From positions 18,048,003 through 18,112,002 of the forward strand of contig NC_135551.1 of assembly GCF_964340395.1 (NCBI RefSeq): 64,000 nt of DNA, written 5' to 3'. The notes beneath the pieces were generated by a model. The model did no database searches and had not been told where the DNA came from. It saw only the letters and a list, made by a program, of their open reading frames with translations. This document shows positions 12,340 to 53,006 of the stretch, one piece after another (within the stretch, counting starts at the first letter, position 1; each line of letters opens with the position of its first letter). The position numbers and the translations under genes were made by a program. This stretch comes from Glandiceps talaboti. Lineage: Eukaryota; Hemichordata; Enteropneusta; Spengelidae.

Positions 12340-12540
12340 GAGTTGCCTATCCAACATAGTTGTAATCTATGCAATTCATTTGACTTTTATTATTGATGTG
12401 GTCTTGTATTATGGGTGTGGTCTTGTTGCTTGGCATATATTTTCATCAATGTTTCGAATGTTTATTCATTAGTGTAACAATTTGCGACGTTATCTTTATG
12501 AAATATGCTATCATTTCAGAGCTCAAAATTCGTGTTTTTA
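12340..12540 (+). repeat. Partial ~300-bp family repeat
   Basis: Shares 'gggtgtggtc', 'gtgtaacaatttgcgacgtt' and 'atctttatgaaatatgct' with copies at 15.03-15.29 and 16.37-16.87 kb. Confidence 0.75.
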
Positions 12541-13009
12541 GTCCCTGCTGGACGCAGTCCGGGACGGGAACTTATGGATTGGGGTCCATCCATCCGTCCG
12601 TCCGTCCAGAGCTGTTTCTTCGAGATGCCTGGACTGTTTTTTTTTCAAACTTGGTACAGGGGCAACATACAATGGCATACATATGCATGTTAATTTGTTT
12701 CATGCTACAATCCAATATGGCTGCCTAACAGCTATTTTGTTTGCAAATTTTCCATGTCCAAAGCCATAACTCAGACATGCTTGAATAGATCTCATTCAAT
12801 ATTGGTATTAGGACAGTGTTCTATGACATACATGTGCATAATTATTTTCATCATGATACTATCCAATATGGCTGCCTGGCAGCCATATTGTTTGTGATTT
12901 TTCCATGTCCAAATCCATAACTCAAGACGTGCTTGCACAGATCTTATTCTAAGTTTGTATTAGGACAGTGTTCTATGACATACATGTGCTTATTCATTGT
13001 TGTCATGAT

Positions 13010-13803
13010 ACTGCTACTACTGCCACCGAACGAAAAAAAACCTAGTAATAATAGTAGTATTACAGATGTACGGGTTTGTCAATCATTAAAAAGTCACCGT
13101 CTGCAACTTACCGCCGCAATTTGTGTACATTATACTCACTACTACTCACTCACATGTTTTACTCTATTGTTATCTGTGATAACTGTTACGTCATTCATAA
13201 ATGTCGGCATGATGATTTAACTTACGGCCGTAATTCACATAATTTTCTGGAACATTCTTCTCCTCTTTTCAACCAGTTAACAATTCTCGACGTGTTTAAG
13301 TTACACAAGTATTTAGTAGGTGTTTTTGTTTACGATTTAATACACAATAATTTACCACACTCTATAACCGATTATTGCTCGCTGTTTAATTATGAATACT
13401 ATACACGACAGAAGGCTCAGGGCAATTTGTGTATTCCGCCAGTGAAGACATCAGTTGGACAACAATCAATATCATATACAGGTGTTGTGAGTCGTAGAGT
13501 TGAACGGTATAAGTATGGATAGTTCTAACGTTGCACTCTAGCACTTACACTCTCATACTCTCGTACGGGATCGTTCAAGTCCAAGTCGGGAATTAGTCAC
13601 GACTGAGAAGAGATTACCTGTATATTTTGTATTAAACTGATAATAAATAAATCTTTTCCAGTAAAAAAATGACTTCGTGTTTGTGTTTAGTGAGTATAAT
13701 GTATGCAAATTGCGGCGGTAAGTTGTCGACGGTGACTTTTTAATGAATGACAAACCCGTACATCTGTAATACTAGTTTTTTTTTCGTTCGGGGGCAGTAG
13801 TCT
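13010..13803. mobile_element. Inverted-repeat element carrying a LINE tail
   Basis: Terminal inverted repeats of about 120 bp: the left arm contains 'ttacagatgtacgggtttgt' and 'aacttaccgccgcaatttg', and the right arm is its reverse complement. Between them on the plus strand lies a stretch (about 13,240-13,520) reading FNQLTILDVFKLHKYLVGVF, then DLIHNNLPHSITDYCSLF and TSVGQQSISYTG, the conserved C-terminal region of CR1-like LINE polyproteins. It is inserted within a unit of the ~150-bp tandem repeat. No transposase is present. Confidence 0.75.
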
Positions 13804-13882
13804 GGGGGGCAGTTGTTCTTCAGGGGCAGTTGTCCGGGGGGCAATTGTCCTTCGGGGGCAGTTGTCCGGGGGACAATTGTCC
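13790..13882 (+). repeat. G-rich short tandem repeat
   Basis: Repeats of the type 'gggggcagttgtccgggggg' and 'caattgtccttc', with runs of five or six G. A similar block lies in a TRPA1-like intron at 41.2 kb. Confidence 0.85.
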
Positions 13883-14719
13883 TGTTACCTATTAGCACAG
13901 TGTTCTATGACATACATGTGCCTGTTCATTGTTATTGTGATACGATCCAATATGGCTGCCTGGCAGCCATTTTGTTGGGCAAATTTTCCATGTCCAAAGC
14001 CATAACTCACACATGCTTTAACAGATCTCATTCAAAGTTGGTACTAGGACAGTGTTCTATGACATATGTGCATATCCATTTTCGTCGTGATACGATCCGA
14101 TATGGCTTCCTGGCAGCAATTTTGTTGGCACAGTTTTCATGTCCAAAGCCATAACTTAGACATGCTTTAACAGATCTCATTCAAAGTTAGTATCAGGACA
14201 TTGTTCTATGACATATGTGCATCTCCATTTTCGTCGTGATATGATCCAATATGGCTGTCTGGCAGCCATTTTGTTTGTGAATTTTCCATGTCCAAAGCCA
14301 TAACTCAGAAATTCTTTAACCGATCTCATTCAAAGTTGGTATTAGGACAGTGTTCTAGGACATATATGTGCATATCCATTTTCGTCGTGATACGATCTGA
14401 TATGGCTTCCTGGCAGCAATTTTGTTGGCACAGTTTTCATGTCCAAAGCCATAACTCAGCCATGCTTGACCAGGTCCCCACACCCCCCCCCACCCCCGTA
14501 GTTGACCTATCCTTTATTGTTGAATGGTTTATTCCATCATGTCATCTTGAAGAGTAGGCATGTTCGATGTCCAACGAGCAGAACCAACATATCTAAGTCT
14601 GTTTGATTTAGGTTCACAAGTGTTGATGCTTGATCAGAGTAGTGATATCAAGAAAATGACAACATAAACTGCCTGTTCATTAAATCCAATCAGAGCTGGG
14701 ACTATGTCATTGTCAATGA

Positions 14720-15030
14720 TTTGTTTCTTGGTAGCCCAGGTGGGCTACCATCATCTGAGATTGGTAGCCCAAGAGCAATGGTTGGTAGCCCATATGCATG
14801 TGTCCCTATAGTGACCCATACATCCAAAAATGTTCATCTCGGTTCCCTTCGTCAAGTATGGCATCAAATAAGATGTTAAGTGTGACCTCTCACAGGTCCT
14901 ATAGTCAAGTTGTCATAGTTTCATTAAAAACTTTGTTGCCCAATTTGGCTACCACCATAATTTGGTAGCCCAGAGATGCACATTGGTAGTCTGTGGATGT
15001 GAGACTACCCGAGTTTTAAGCCCTGCATTT
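14720..15030 (+). repeat. Dispersed 'gtagccc' repeat
   Basis: Several copies of 'ttggtagccca' and a segment related to 10.95-11.23 kb. Non-coding. Confidence 0.7.
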
Positions 15031-17040
15031 AGCTATTGCTATGGGTGGGGTCATATTGGCATTTATTTTTGAATGTTTACTCAATTACTTACAAGATGAT
15101 ATCATTATTTGACCAAATGTACTCCCATTTTATTGTTTCTAAGGGCGTGGTCATGGTTGCTAGGCATACTTGCATACACTATTTGAACGTTTGTTAACTT
15201 GTCTATTTTCATTAATATTTCAAATGTTTGTTCATTGGTGTAAGAATTTGCGATGTTATCTTTATGAAATATGCTACCATTTAGCTGTTGTTATTAATAA
15301 TAATAATAATCTTTATTCCCAGAAATATATAACAATTCTACAATATATGAAGTATTCAACTTGGGAAAGGGAGACGAAAAATAGTTGTCTTTGCAACTAG
15401 TCGAGTCCGTCCCCTTTTACAATCTTAGGGATTAGGAATTACTAATTACTGGGGCTGCTGGTCAAATTGAGTATATTGCAATATTCACAGAATAGAAAAC
15501 AATCATACATTGTATAAATATAGGTGGACAAAAAAACAACAACAACCAAACAAACAAATATAAAGAAACAACAAATGACCTACTTAAATATACAGACAAA
15601 CGGTAATCATTCTCTATGAATATGAAGTATAACTAGTTTACAATGATTGGAGATAGTTTTGGAACTCTGTTTGAAAATTACTTCTGCTATTTATGTTGCG
15701 AATGTTGTAAGGGACACAATTCCATAGTTTAGCACCTGAATACTTGACAGTGAACTGACCAGTCCTATGGTTTGCTTTTGGGATGGTAAGGTCGTTTCTG
15801 GCGCTCTGTTGTGTTGTGAAGGAGTGTTTAATGGGAGTGAAAAAATCCTGAAAGGTATCCGGTAATCTGAGTTGCAAAACGTCATGAATGATAACGACAA
15901 GCTGTATTTTGTGCTGTTTGAAAATGTCAAGAATATTCAACCTTTTAAATAATGGCCCCGAGTGAGCACATCAATGACTATCTGTTATGGTGCGCACTAT
16001 TCTTTTTTGAATTAAAAATATTTCATTCAGGTATGTCGGACACGTGTTACCCCACACTTCGAGACCGTAGGTGATATGGGGCAGAACAAAAGCATTATAC
16101 AATAGTACAAGTACATATTCTGGAACCGTGTGACATAACTTATAAAACACACATTCATTCTACATGTCATTCTACTAATTTTCTTTTTCACCTCAGCTAT
16201 ATGCTGCTTCCAAGACAGCGTATTGTCAATGTTGACCCCAACAAAAGGTGAACTTTTAACTTCATCTAGTGAGACCCCCTTAAATTCAAGGGAACCAATC
16301 AATACTTAAGATTGTATATTTTGTCTTATTTGAATTGATCGTCAATTTATTGGCATCACATCATTTTCTATTGGTGGGTCAAGGTCGATAGGGATATTTG
16401 CATGAATTTTTTTATGTTTACTGAATAGCCTACAAGATGATATTGTTATTTGACCAAAATGTACTCCAATGTTTTTGCTATGGGTGTGGTCATTGTTGCT
16501 AGGTATATTTGCAAACACATTATTAATCTTTGTTCACTTGTCTATTTTTATCAATGTTTGAAATGTGTATTCATTGGTGTAAGAATTTGCGATGTTATCT
16601 TTATGAGATATGGTACCATTTAGCTGTTGCTATTGGCCAAAATGTACTCCCATTTTGTTGTTGCTAAGGCATATTTGCATACACTTTTTGAATGTTTGTT
16701 CACTTGTCTATCTTTGTGAAATACAGCTCTGTTTGGATGTTGCTGTGGACGTGGTCATGGTTGCCATGGTATTTGAATATTTTTAATGAATTTGTATTCA
16801 ATTGCCCACAGAATATCATTATTTGACCAAAGTGTACTCCCATTTAGAAGTTGCCATTGGCATGGTCATGGTTGCCAGTGCCAATTATAAAAAATTTGAA
16901 CAACATCTGCAAAATAACACTTCTAGAAACATCTCACCAAGTTCCAGTGTCACTACCCAAGCCCTCATTTGCATATCACTGATAGTAAGAGATGTTGACA
17001 TGTGATATACATTTAAAAATTGCCAATAACAATATCAGAG
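15030..17040 (+). repeat. ~300-bp tandem repeat family, split by a LINE
   Basis: Successive units share 'gtgtaagaatttgcgatgtt', 'caagatgatat', 'atttgaccaaa' and 'gtactccca'. A LINE interrupts the array between 'ttagctgttg' (ends about 15,290) and 'ctattggtggg' (begins about 16,368). An intact unit at 16.62 kb reads straight through this join ('ttagctgttgctattgg'), which fixes the insertion point. Confidence 0.85.
15291..16367 (-). mobile_element. 5'-truncated LINE with intact 3' end
   Basis: Minus-strand reading starts inside the RT (NKLTINSNKTKYTIL), continues with SSPFVGVNIDNTLSWKQHIA (thumb region), and after a frame break ends NILDIFKQHKIQ, IPKANHRTGQFTVKYSGAKL and WNCVPYNI. The 3' end is AATAAAG followed by (ATT)n, seen on the plus strand as 'aataataataatctttatt' at 15,297-15,317; this tail is typical of L2/CR1-type LINEs. 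The element lacks its 5' part, as target-primed reverse transcription commonly leaves. Confidence 0.85.
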
Positions 17041-17242
17041 AGTTAATACATCACCTAGCCCATCGGGCTTATTAGTCACTATAAAATTGAATACCTAGTA
17101 GAATCAACAGTGAAATAAAAAGTGGGATTCGTCCTCAATTTTAATCTGTATTACAAAACACACAGCGGCGAGCTTGAAACACCTCACCTCTAAAACGACC
17201 TGTTTCGATCCTGAGTGGAGGAATTTGAGTGGATAACTGATA

Positions 17243-17403
17243 GTTATAGTACACATCAGAGAACATGTACTGTTTTTATTTGGACAGTTTTGGTTAACCT
17301 GTCTGTTATTTTGTCCGAGGCACAGCTGAGGACTAAATAACTGATGGGTTAACCAAAACTGTTTGAATAAAAACTGTTAATGTCCGAGGACGTGTACTAT
17401 AAC
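17243..17403. mobile_element. Foldback MITE-like element
   Basis: Arms share 'tttggttaacc' / 'ggttaaccaaaactg' and outer ends 'gttatagtacac' / 'gtgtactataac'. Total ~160 bp, no coding capacity. Confidence 0.8.
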
Positions 17404-17984
17404 GACGTTATACTTAGAGTTTGACGAGTTTTTAGGTTTTTCACCAGAAAGTCAACCTAGGTATCTGAGCTCTGTTATGTAACCTCTCACCATTGTTATG
17501 TTAATTACAAAATTCGCTATAGAAATCCCATCCAGCATTTCTCGGCTAAATAATCTGAATTTCCCCCAAACGTTTAGCGTGAAATCCATGAACCCAGAAG
17601 GATTCGTTCTGTATCAAAACGACAGTCCCAAATCAAGCAGTATTTCCATTTTCCTCATCCACAGTTCTTATTAACCCTGTAAACATACGCATTGTCAAGT
17701 CAATGAACAAATGATATCTGGAGATGATATCTATCTCACTTTGTAGTGAAGTAGTTAGAGAACGTACCTTTGGATAGATGAATAGGTACATAACTAGAGG
17801 TACTGTGTTTGAGACCCATTTAGGTAAAGTCGATTTTTTACAAACACTTTACTGAGAGACAGGTGCAAAATTAGGTGCGGTAGCACATGTTGATTGCATT
17901 TGAACAGTGACAAGGTAGGGAGTGGGCCATAGCCAGTTACATTCATGGATTAACGGTATGCGGATACTTCCTTTGTGTCTGATT

Positions 17985-18130
17985 AAATAAACATAGTGTC
18001 CGATTAACTAAAAGAAATGTATGATTAACTAAAAAAAAAGTGTTCAATTAACTTAAAGTGTACGATTAACTAAAAATAGTGTACAATTAACTAAAAAAAG
18101 TACGATTAACTAAAAAAGTGTCCGCTAAAT
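17985..18130 (+). repeat. ~20-bp minisatellite
   Basis: Seven or eight degenerate units of 'gtgtacgattaactaaaaaa'. Confidence 0.9.
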
Positions 18131-18414
18131 GAAATTAGGAGCACAGTTGAAACAATGGCGATGAGTTGGAAAGGAGTACAACAATTTTAAAACAAGTTTC
18201 AAATTCAGTGAAAATAACATAATGTCTAATTTTTGTCAATTGTTTTTTTCAGGGTTGTTGGCCCAAAGCCAGGCTTTTTCTTATTGTTGTAGTTGCCTTA
18301 ATAATGGACAGCAAGTTGTTAAAATAAAATGAATAATAAATGAAAAGAATTTCCCATACTGTTGTCAGAAATTTTGAAATATTGTGTTCATGTGTGCATG
18401 TCTTGTGTGTGTGC

Positions 18415-18460
18415 GTAGTATTTCTTAAAGACAGTACTTGTCTGTGCGTGTGTGCATGCA

Positions 18461-18493
<33 letters not shown>

Positions 18494-18510
18494 ATGCCAT
18501 AGTATTTCTT
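18415..18510 (+). repeat. (GT)n flanked by a duplicated 14-mer
   Basis: 'atttcttaaagacagta' occurs on both sides of a GT/GC-rich simple repeat. Confidence 0.85.
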
Positions 18511-18799
18511 AAAGACAGTAATTATCTAACATAACCTTTCCACAAAGGATACATGTATTATGGTAACGTGTGAGAATGAACAAAATCACGACAAAACAGA
18601 GAAAATATGGGTATTACTATGTCTAGATATATTTTGCCAACAAATCAGCTCTCTAGTTATTCTAAGTGGAGGTTGCTATTATTTGTTGTTCTCATATGAT
18701 TTAATATGGGGTTGCGCACACCCAGAATTTTATAAACAAAAACAATTTATGGTAAATTAAATGTGTCTGTGATCACTAAAAAGAATTATGGATATTCTC

Positions 18800-19144
18800 A
18801 GTAAATCTTCAAAATTTCCCCCTAAGGGCATATAAAGTCAAATATTTTCACCCATTCCTAGGGGGAAAATTGAGCACATGTAGTTCCCTTAAGGACCTTC
18901 CCCCTATTGTAGCTCCTGGGGTTAAAATACCTTAAGGGGAAATTTTTGGAGGGCTAGAAAGTATATATCTTTTGTTATTTATTTAAATATTATATAAATG
19001 TCGATATCTGTAATGACTACCTAAATGTTAGTTAACTGAACAGTAACATTATGAATTATTCTTTTCCTTATGATTTTACAAGCAAATAAATAAAATTTCC
19101 CCCTATGGTTGACTTTTTTGGCATTTCCCCCTATGGTTGAATCT

Positions 19145-19185
<41 letters not shown>
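18800..19185 (+). repeat. 'TTTCCCCCTA' motifs and (AT)n
   Basis: Several direct and inverted copies of a motif like 'aaatttccccctatggttga', similar in part to the minisatellite unit, followed by an (AT)n tract at 19,149-19,184. Confidence 0.7.
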
Positions 19186-19187
<2 letters not shown>

Positions 19188-21038
19188 ATTGTATAGAATA
19201 GTATATTTTATTTGACATGAAATGTTTTTAAATAATACATTACCTAGAGTCAAAAACAATGTACAAAAACAACACAAAAATAAATAGATAATTATATATA
19301 TAAACACTAAACTACAGTATTGAATACAAAGAAAATAATAAAATTGTAAAATTTGACAAATAGAAAATCATCATTTGAACTCATTATTCCTAATTTTGAA
19401 AAACTTCGATCTTAAATTTAGATTGTTCTTTGAAATTGGTTTCTAGCTTCAATTAGAGATGTATTGTTGCAATCCATTATACCATAGATTTCATCACCAA
19501 TATATTTAGTACTACGTAAATGACATATTCTTTCATGATCTGGGAGGAATTCCCTGGTCGATTGGTAAATTATGTGCTGAGATCCTGAGCTTAGTTATGC
19601 TGATTCTGAGCCAAAACATTATTTATTTGTTCTCGATATGGTTCAAATTCATAATTTGTTTTAAATTTGTTATAGGTATGTAATTTTTTTTTGTCAGTTT
19701 TTTGAATTGTTGGTCCAAAATACTATCAATATAAATGTTTTTCAATTGACATATCGATATTTTAGCTTTCAATATGTATATATGTCTAGATACCGTCGTT
19801 GAGGGCGCTTGGTATTAACCATTTATTAGCTACAAACCAAGTAATGTCGGATAGGACTGTGCAGACACTGACACACTAAACGAAACATATAAAACCATCA
19901 ACGGTATATGAAGTACTATGCTACATTAATGGTTACATAAACTTTTGCCTTGACTATTGACCATTTGCATAACAAAGTATCGATGTATGTAGAGAACTGT
20001 GACACTTCAACTCTGGTTCTCCATAACCACTGACTGAATGAGTCCTTCAGTACCGTATATACCCGGATTTGTTTGGGATTAACTTGATACGTATGAAATA
20101 GAACCTCTTTTATAACAAGTATCAGTAGTAATCTTGTAATTACCCTTAGCCCACTCTTATATAGCTGTAGTCTAGTTCCTATACAGTATTGTTACCATTA
20201 AACGTCCACTCTCATACCACATTTGGTATCCAGACTACACTAGCTGTAACTGGAACTTTTTTAAAAGTGTTTTGATTGACTTAATCATAATGTCACACAC
20301 CCTGAATAGTATGAATCAACTGTGGGTAAACATATTTATGTAGCTGTATACGTTAAAATAAATCCATCAAACTGATTTTTGGGTCCAACCTAAACTCAAT
20401 GCAATCACGGATATAAGGTAGACCCCTAATTAACATACATGCAAAGTGTCTAATGTGGGTATTTTATCACAGATATTGTTGGTTGTTAGTCTAGTCCATA
20501 TACGGAATTGTTACGATTTATACCTCCACTTAGACACATTGGTGGTTCAGAGATCACGCAGGCATCCGGACTAGTTGGATGAGTAATCGAAAAAAATAAT
20601 ATTCCAGTTAGAGTTAAAATTGCATAGCCCAAACACTCGTAGTTGTGATCTCACTACGTAACGAGTATCCTAAACTTGAGATAGTGAGACCGCAACAAGC
20701 TTAAATCTGATCTTTAGGACCGTTAGCGCAGAATATACGAATACTGTAAAGAGCACAAACTTGACTTCAGATGTGTAAGTACTTGTTACATTATGTTTGT
20801 ACACATAATGATAACATTAATTATTTGCCATTCGCTCATTTATGTGGGGGTTTCCATGCATAAGACAGTAGCAAGTAATAAGAACAGTGAAAAATGTGAG
20901 AAGAAGTTCGAGATTTGAACAGATTGACGTCACGGTGGGATTTTTACTTAGTGCTCGTAGTTTTTGCCCTCTTGTTTTGCTTCAGTTTATTTTTAATTCA
21001 TTAGAGTTTCTTTTCCTCCCTTGTTTGTCTGTGAAAAG
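19186..21038 (+). other. Upstream region of the TRPA1-like gene, no exon identified
   Basis: AT-rich. The segments near 20.16-20.26 and 20.49-20.58 kb resemble each other ('agtctagt.c.tatac', 'gttac.att', 'tacctccact'), suggesting an old repeat. The missing first exon(s) of the channel gene, ending in phase 0, probably lie here or somewhat further upstream, but I could not single one out. Confidence 0.4.
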
Positions 21039-49935
<28,897 letters not shown>

Positions 49936-50490
49936 TGTTGTCTGGTGTAGTATGGTGTATTGTGTGTTGTTTAGTATATCTGATTCATTACAGTTATCCC
50001 TTCATTCGTCCTCAAAACCGTGTGTACTATGGTGTTACACATACAGTTTTACCTTTGCTGCTAAGATATGTGTAGATACTGCCAACGCTCCAATTCACAA
50101 TAAAATGCCATTGCGAACAAATATAAACAGTATTACAGTGGAATTATAGTGCTACCTTGTAAATTCACTGTAATTTTTAATAATACTTGGATGTTACATG
50201 TTTTAAACGAGATAACATGCCTTTGTTTCATTCACTTTCATTTAGCAGTACAGCGTTGGCACCGATCAAAATTTAGTCGGAAGTGACGTATGCGCCTTGC
50301 TAGAGAAATATTGTTGACTGCTTGTATTGTTATACAATTACAATAACAATAGAAACAGTCGATGACGTATTCAATGGAATCTGCCATCAGCCAATCAAAG
50401 ATAAATTGTTTACATTAACCCTGTATGCATATGTTGAGTGGTACATTCGTAGTAATATGTAACAATTATTCGTACCTTGTGTATATTTGT

Positions 50491-50920
50491 AATAAATCGG
50501 TGTCTGAAGTGTGAACCATAAATTGAAAAGACCAAAAGACATACACAAATGTAAAATGCGTAAATTTAACAATGTGATTATGTCGATTATAAACCACGAT
50601 TGCCTCAATGACGTTCATGTTATGAAGTACAACTATCATTCCTTGCAGTAGTTATATAAAATTCTAGTGTAGCGATGGTTATGGGAAATAAAAAATTATG
50701 AAGAACTTATCAATTTCTGAACCAATATAGTGATAATTCCATTTTCACACTGTGTGGGCCAACAAATAATCATTTGATTGAGAATACCAGTTATTCAGTA
50801 CTGTAAAATATAATGAAATCGTGAAATCGGTTGTTTATTACTTAATTTGAACAGATGGAAATTACAATGTAATGTATTAACGTACCATAAAATATAACAC
50901 TTCTAAAGATATGAAATAAA
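50491..50920 (+). promoter_or_regulatory. Candidate polyadenylation signals of the TRPA1-like gene
   Basis: AATAAA occurs at 50,491-50,496, 50,687-50,692 and 50,915-50,920, giving a 3' UTR of about 0.6-1.0 kb. Which one is used cannot be told. Confidence 0.5.
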
Positions 50921-50939
50921 AATGTAATAGTCATACTTT

Positions 50940-52542
50940 TTCCAATACATTTAAATGTGTGTGTGTGTGTGTGCGATTTAAATTGTATATTATACTTTTG
51001 TTTACTATTTACCTATTTGATGACGATACATTATTAAAAGAGTTATACTGTACACGGGTTTCTTATATTTTCTCTATACTCATTCAAAATATCTTTTTTG
51101 TTCACAAGAGCTGGTGTTGAATGCTACGATACGTTATTAAATGACAAACTAGTTTCTTTCTTTCTCTGATTGCTTTTTTTATTTAAATTGTTACATTTTG
51201 ATTTTGTTTAGAACATAAGTCACTTCCTAAAGAGTGCCATTAGGCCAAATAAAAAAATAGTGTACTTTCGATAACCCGACCGAGCCTAGTTTAAGTCTAT
51301 TTATGTGTACACCCACATGCCTTTACCTCATCTGTGGTCATTTTAAAAAATCGTATTCCAGAGAGAAACCAGGTCTTTTTAGACTATAACAGAACAGTCT
51401 GCATAACACGTTCTTCTACTTGTCTTCATTTACTTCTTTTACACCTAATCAAACTCTCTCGGAAGTGTTGCTACCGGCATATATCTTATCTTTGGGGTCG
51501 AACTGATTATGGTAAAATAAAATAAAAATTCCGACCTACCGTATTTTCTGAATATCATATTATTTTTGCTTATTGTTAGTAATATACGAATGAATAATCA
51601 TTATTTCACTTAATTAAAAGTGAAAGCCGCTTGTAAGATATATTTTATGACTCCAGCTGTGATGAGTTTCTAATTTTGATATATATAACTCATTACTCAC
51701 CGATAGCAGTGACGTCACTGCACACTGCATCATAAACGTTGGTACGCACGTAGCTATTGTGTCAGATGATATTTAGTAAAGTGGTCAACAGACTTAACAG
51801 TTCCTTAAAATTAGTCATCTTCCATATCAAAAATTGATATCCATCATCACGCTTTCATCATATGGTGACGGTTAACAGAGAATTAATATTCTAAGAGATC
51901 TCTTATCAAAGAACAGTTTTTCTGAAATAAAATGTGTACGTGGCGGCTTCCATCTTTAAATAGTAAATAAATAATAGTTTTTTTGTTTTTTTAAATATTA
52001 CGTAATCTTATTTGAAACGCCATTATAAGTTATCGTTATAAAAACTTGATATTTTTTCTTACACAGCACCGTTTCAATTAATATTATGGATATATAATGA
52101 TGTATTTTAATTACTCCAACTAATTACGTAATCCTATATACAATGCAAATTTTACTAGCATGTACGCAGTCCTGCTAAATATTTGCTGAACTGCATGCAA
52201 TTTGGAACGGTCAAGCAGGACTTAGACCTAGTGCTAAAAAACATATCACTTTAGCCTTCCACAGAATGAATTGTGGATGAAAACAAAGCTCGCATCCATA
52301 CACAACGTGTTGTTGGTTCTGTTCTAGCTATGAAGATAGGTTTGCAAAAATATGTCAACTAAAGTTTATAGTATATACTATATGAAGAACGAATGGGTGT
52401 AAAGAGTCGGTTTGGAGCACTAATATTACTACTGATCTTCGCACACAGCTGATAGACCAAGTAATAACACCCGAATCACTCTCATATCTCATATCTGACT
52501 CAACTTCTGTATGTACGTACCAGGATCACACTTGAACTTTAA
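50940..52542. other. Intergenic region
   Basis: (GT)n at 50,957-50,974 and a diverged MITE family B relative at 51,238-51,560 ('aggccaaataaaaaaat', 'gataacccgaccgagcctag'). Otherwise featureless AT-rich DNA. Confidence 0.5.
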
Positions 52543-53006
52543 AGGGAATTAGCTCAGACTACACAGTTTTATGTGTAAATCTACACTCGAGACCAAGGCA
52601 AACACCCAGCATAGTGCCTCGTTCATTGACTTCCCGCGAAGCCAAGTCCTCTTGCCAAATCTGAGCTGAAGTGCCTGTCTCAGTGTGCTTTATTGTGACG
52701 TCCTTAAAGTCTAAATATACATAACGCATGGCCAATGGCCACATAATTAATGCACTCCATATAGAGTTTTCATGGGCGTTATAATACCCTAAAAGTAATT
52801 TTAAAATATTGATGAATGATCACTATGAATCCTAGATATTTATGAAATGCAGACCGTCGTCTCATGTATTCGAGTATGCTTGGAATCCTGTGTGGTCTAA
52901 ATCCAATATCCTTGAGACAGTCTATTGACCTTTCAGTCAAACTAGGACATGCGATGTTGTTAAAATATTAAGTTTACTGAAATATAAATATGTCATCTGT
53001 GACACT
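52543..53006 (+). repeat. 464-bp direct repeat, left copy
   Basis: Starts 'agggaattagctcagactac' and ends 'catctgtgacact'. By eye it is identical to 55,438-55,901 (constant offset 2,895 bp). A 61-codon open frame on the minus strand is conserved in both only because the DNA is. Confidence 0.95.

Larger units (their letters stand above)
12540..14470 (+). repeat. ~150-bp tandem repeat family, interrupted
   Basis: Starts with a 'gtccctgctggacgcagtcc' segment and (CCGT)n, then at least six units built on 'ccatgtccaaagccataact', 'aggacagtgttctatgacat' and 'ccaatatggctgcctggcag'. The block is split by an inverted-repeat element at about 13,010-13,803. The same lead segment reappears inside the TRPA1-like gene at 34.74 kb. 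Open frames here are non-coding. Confidence 0.85.
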
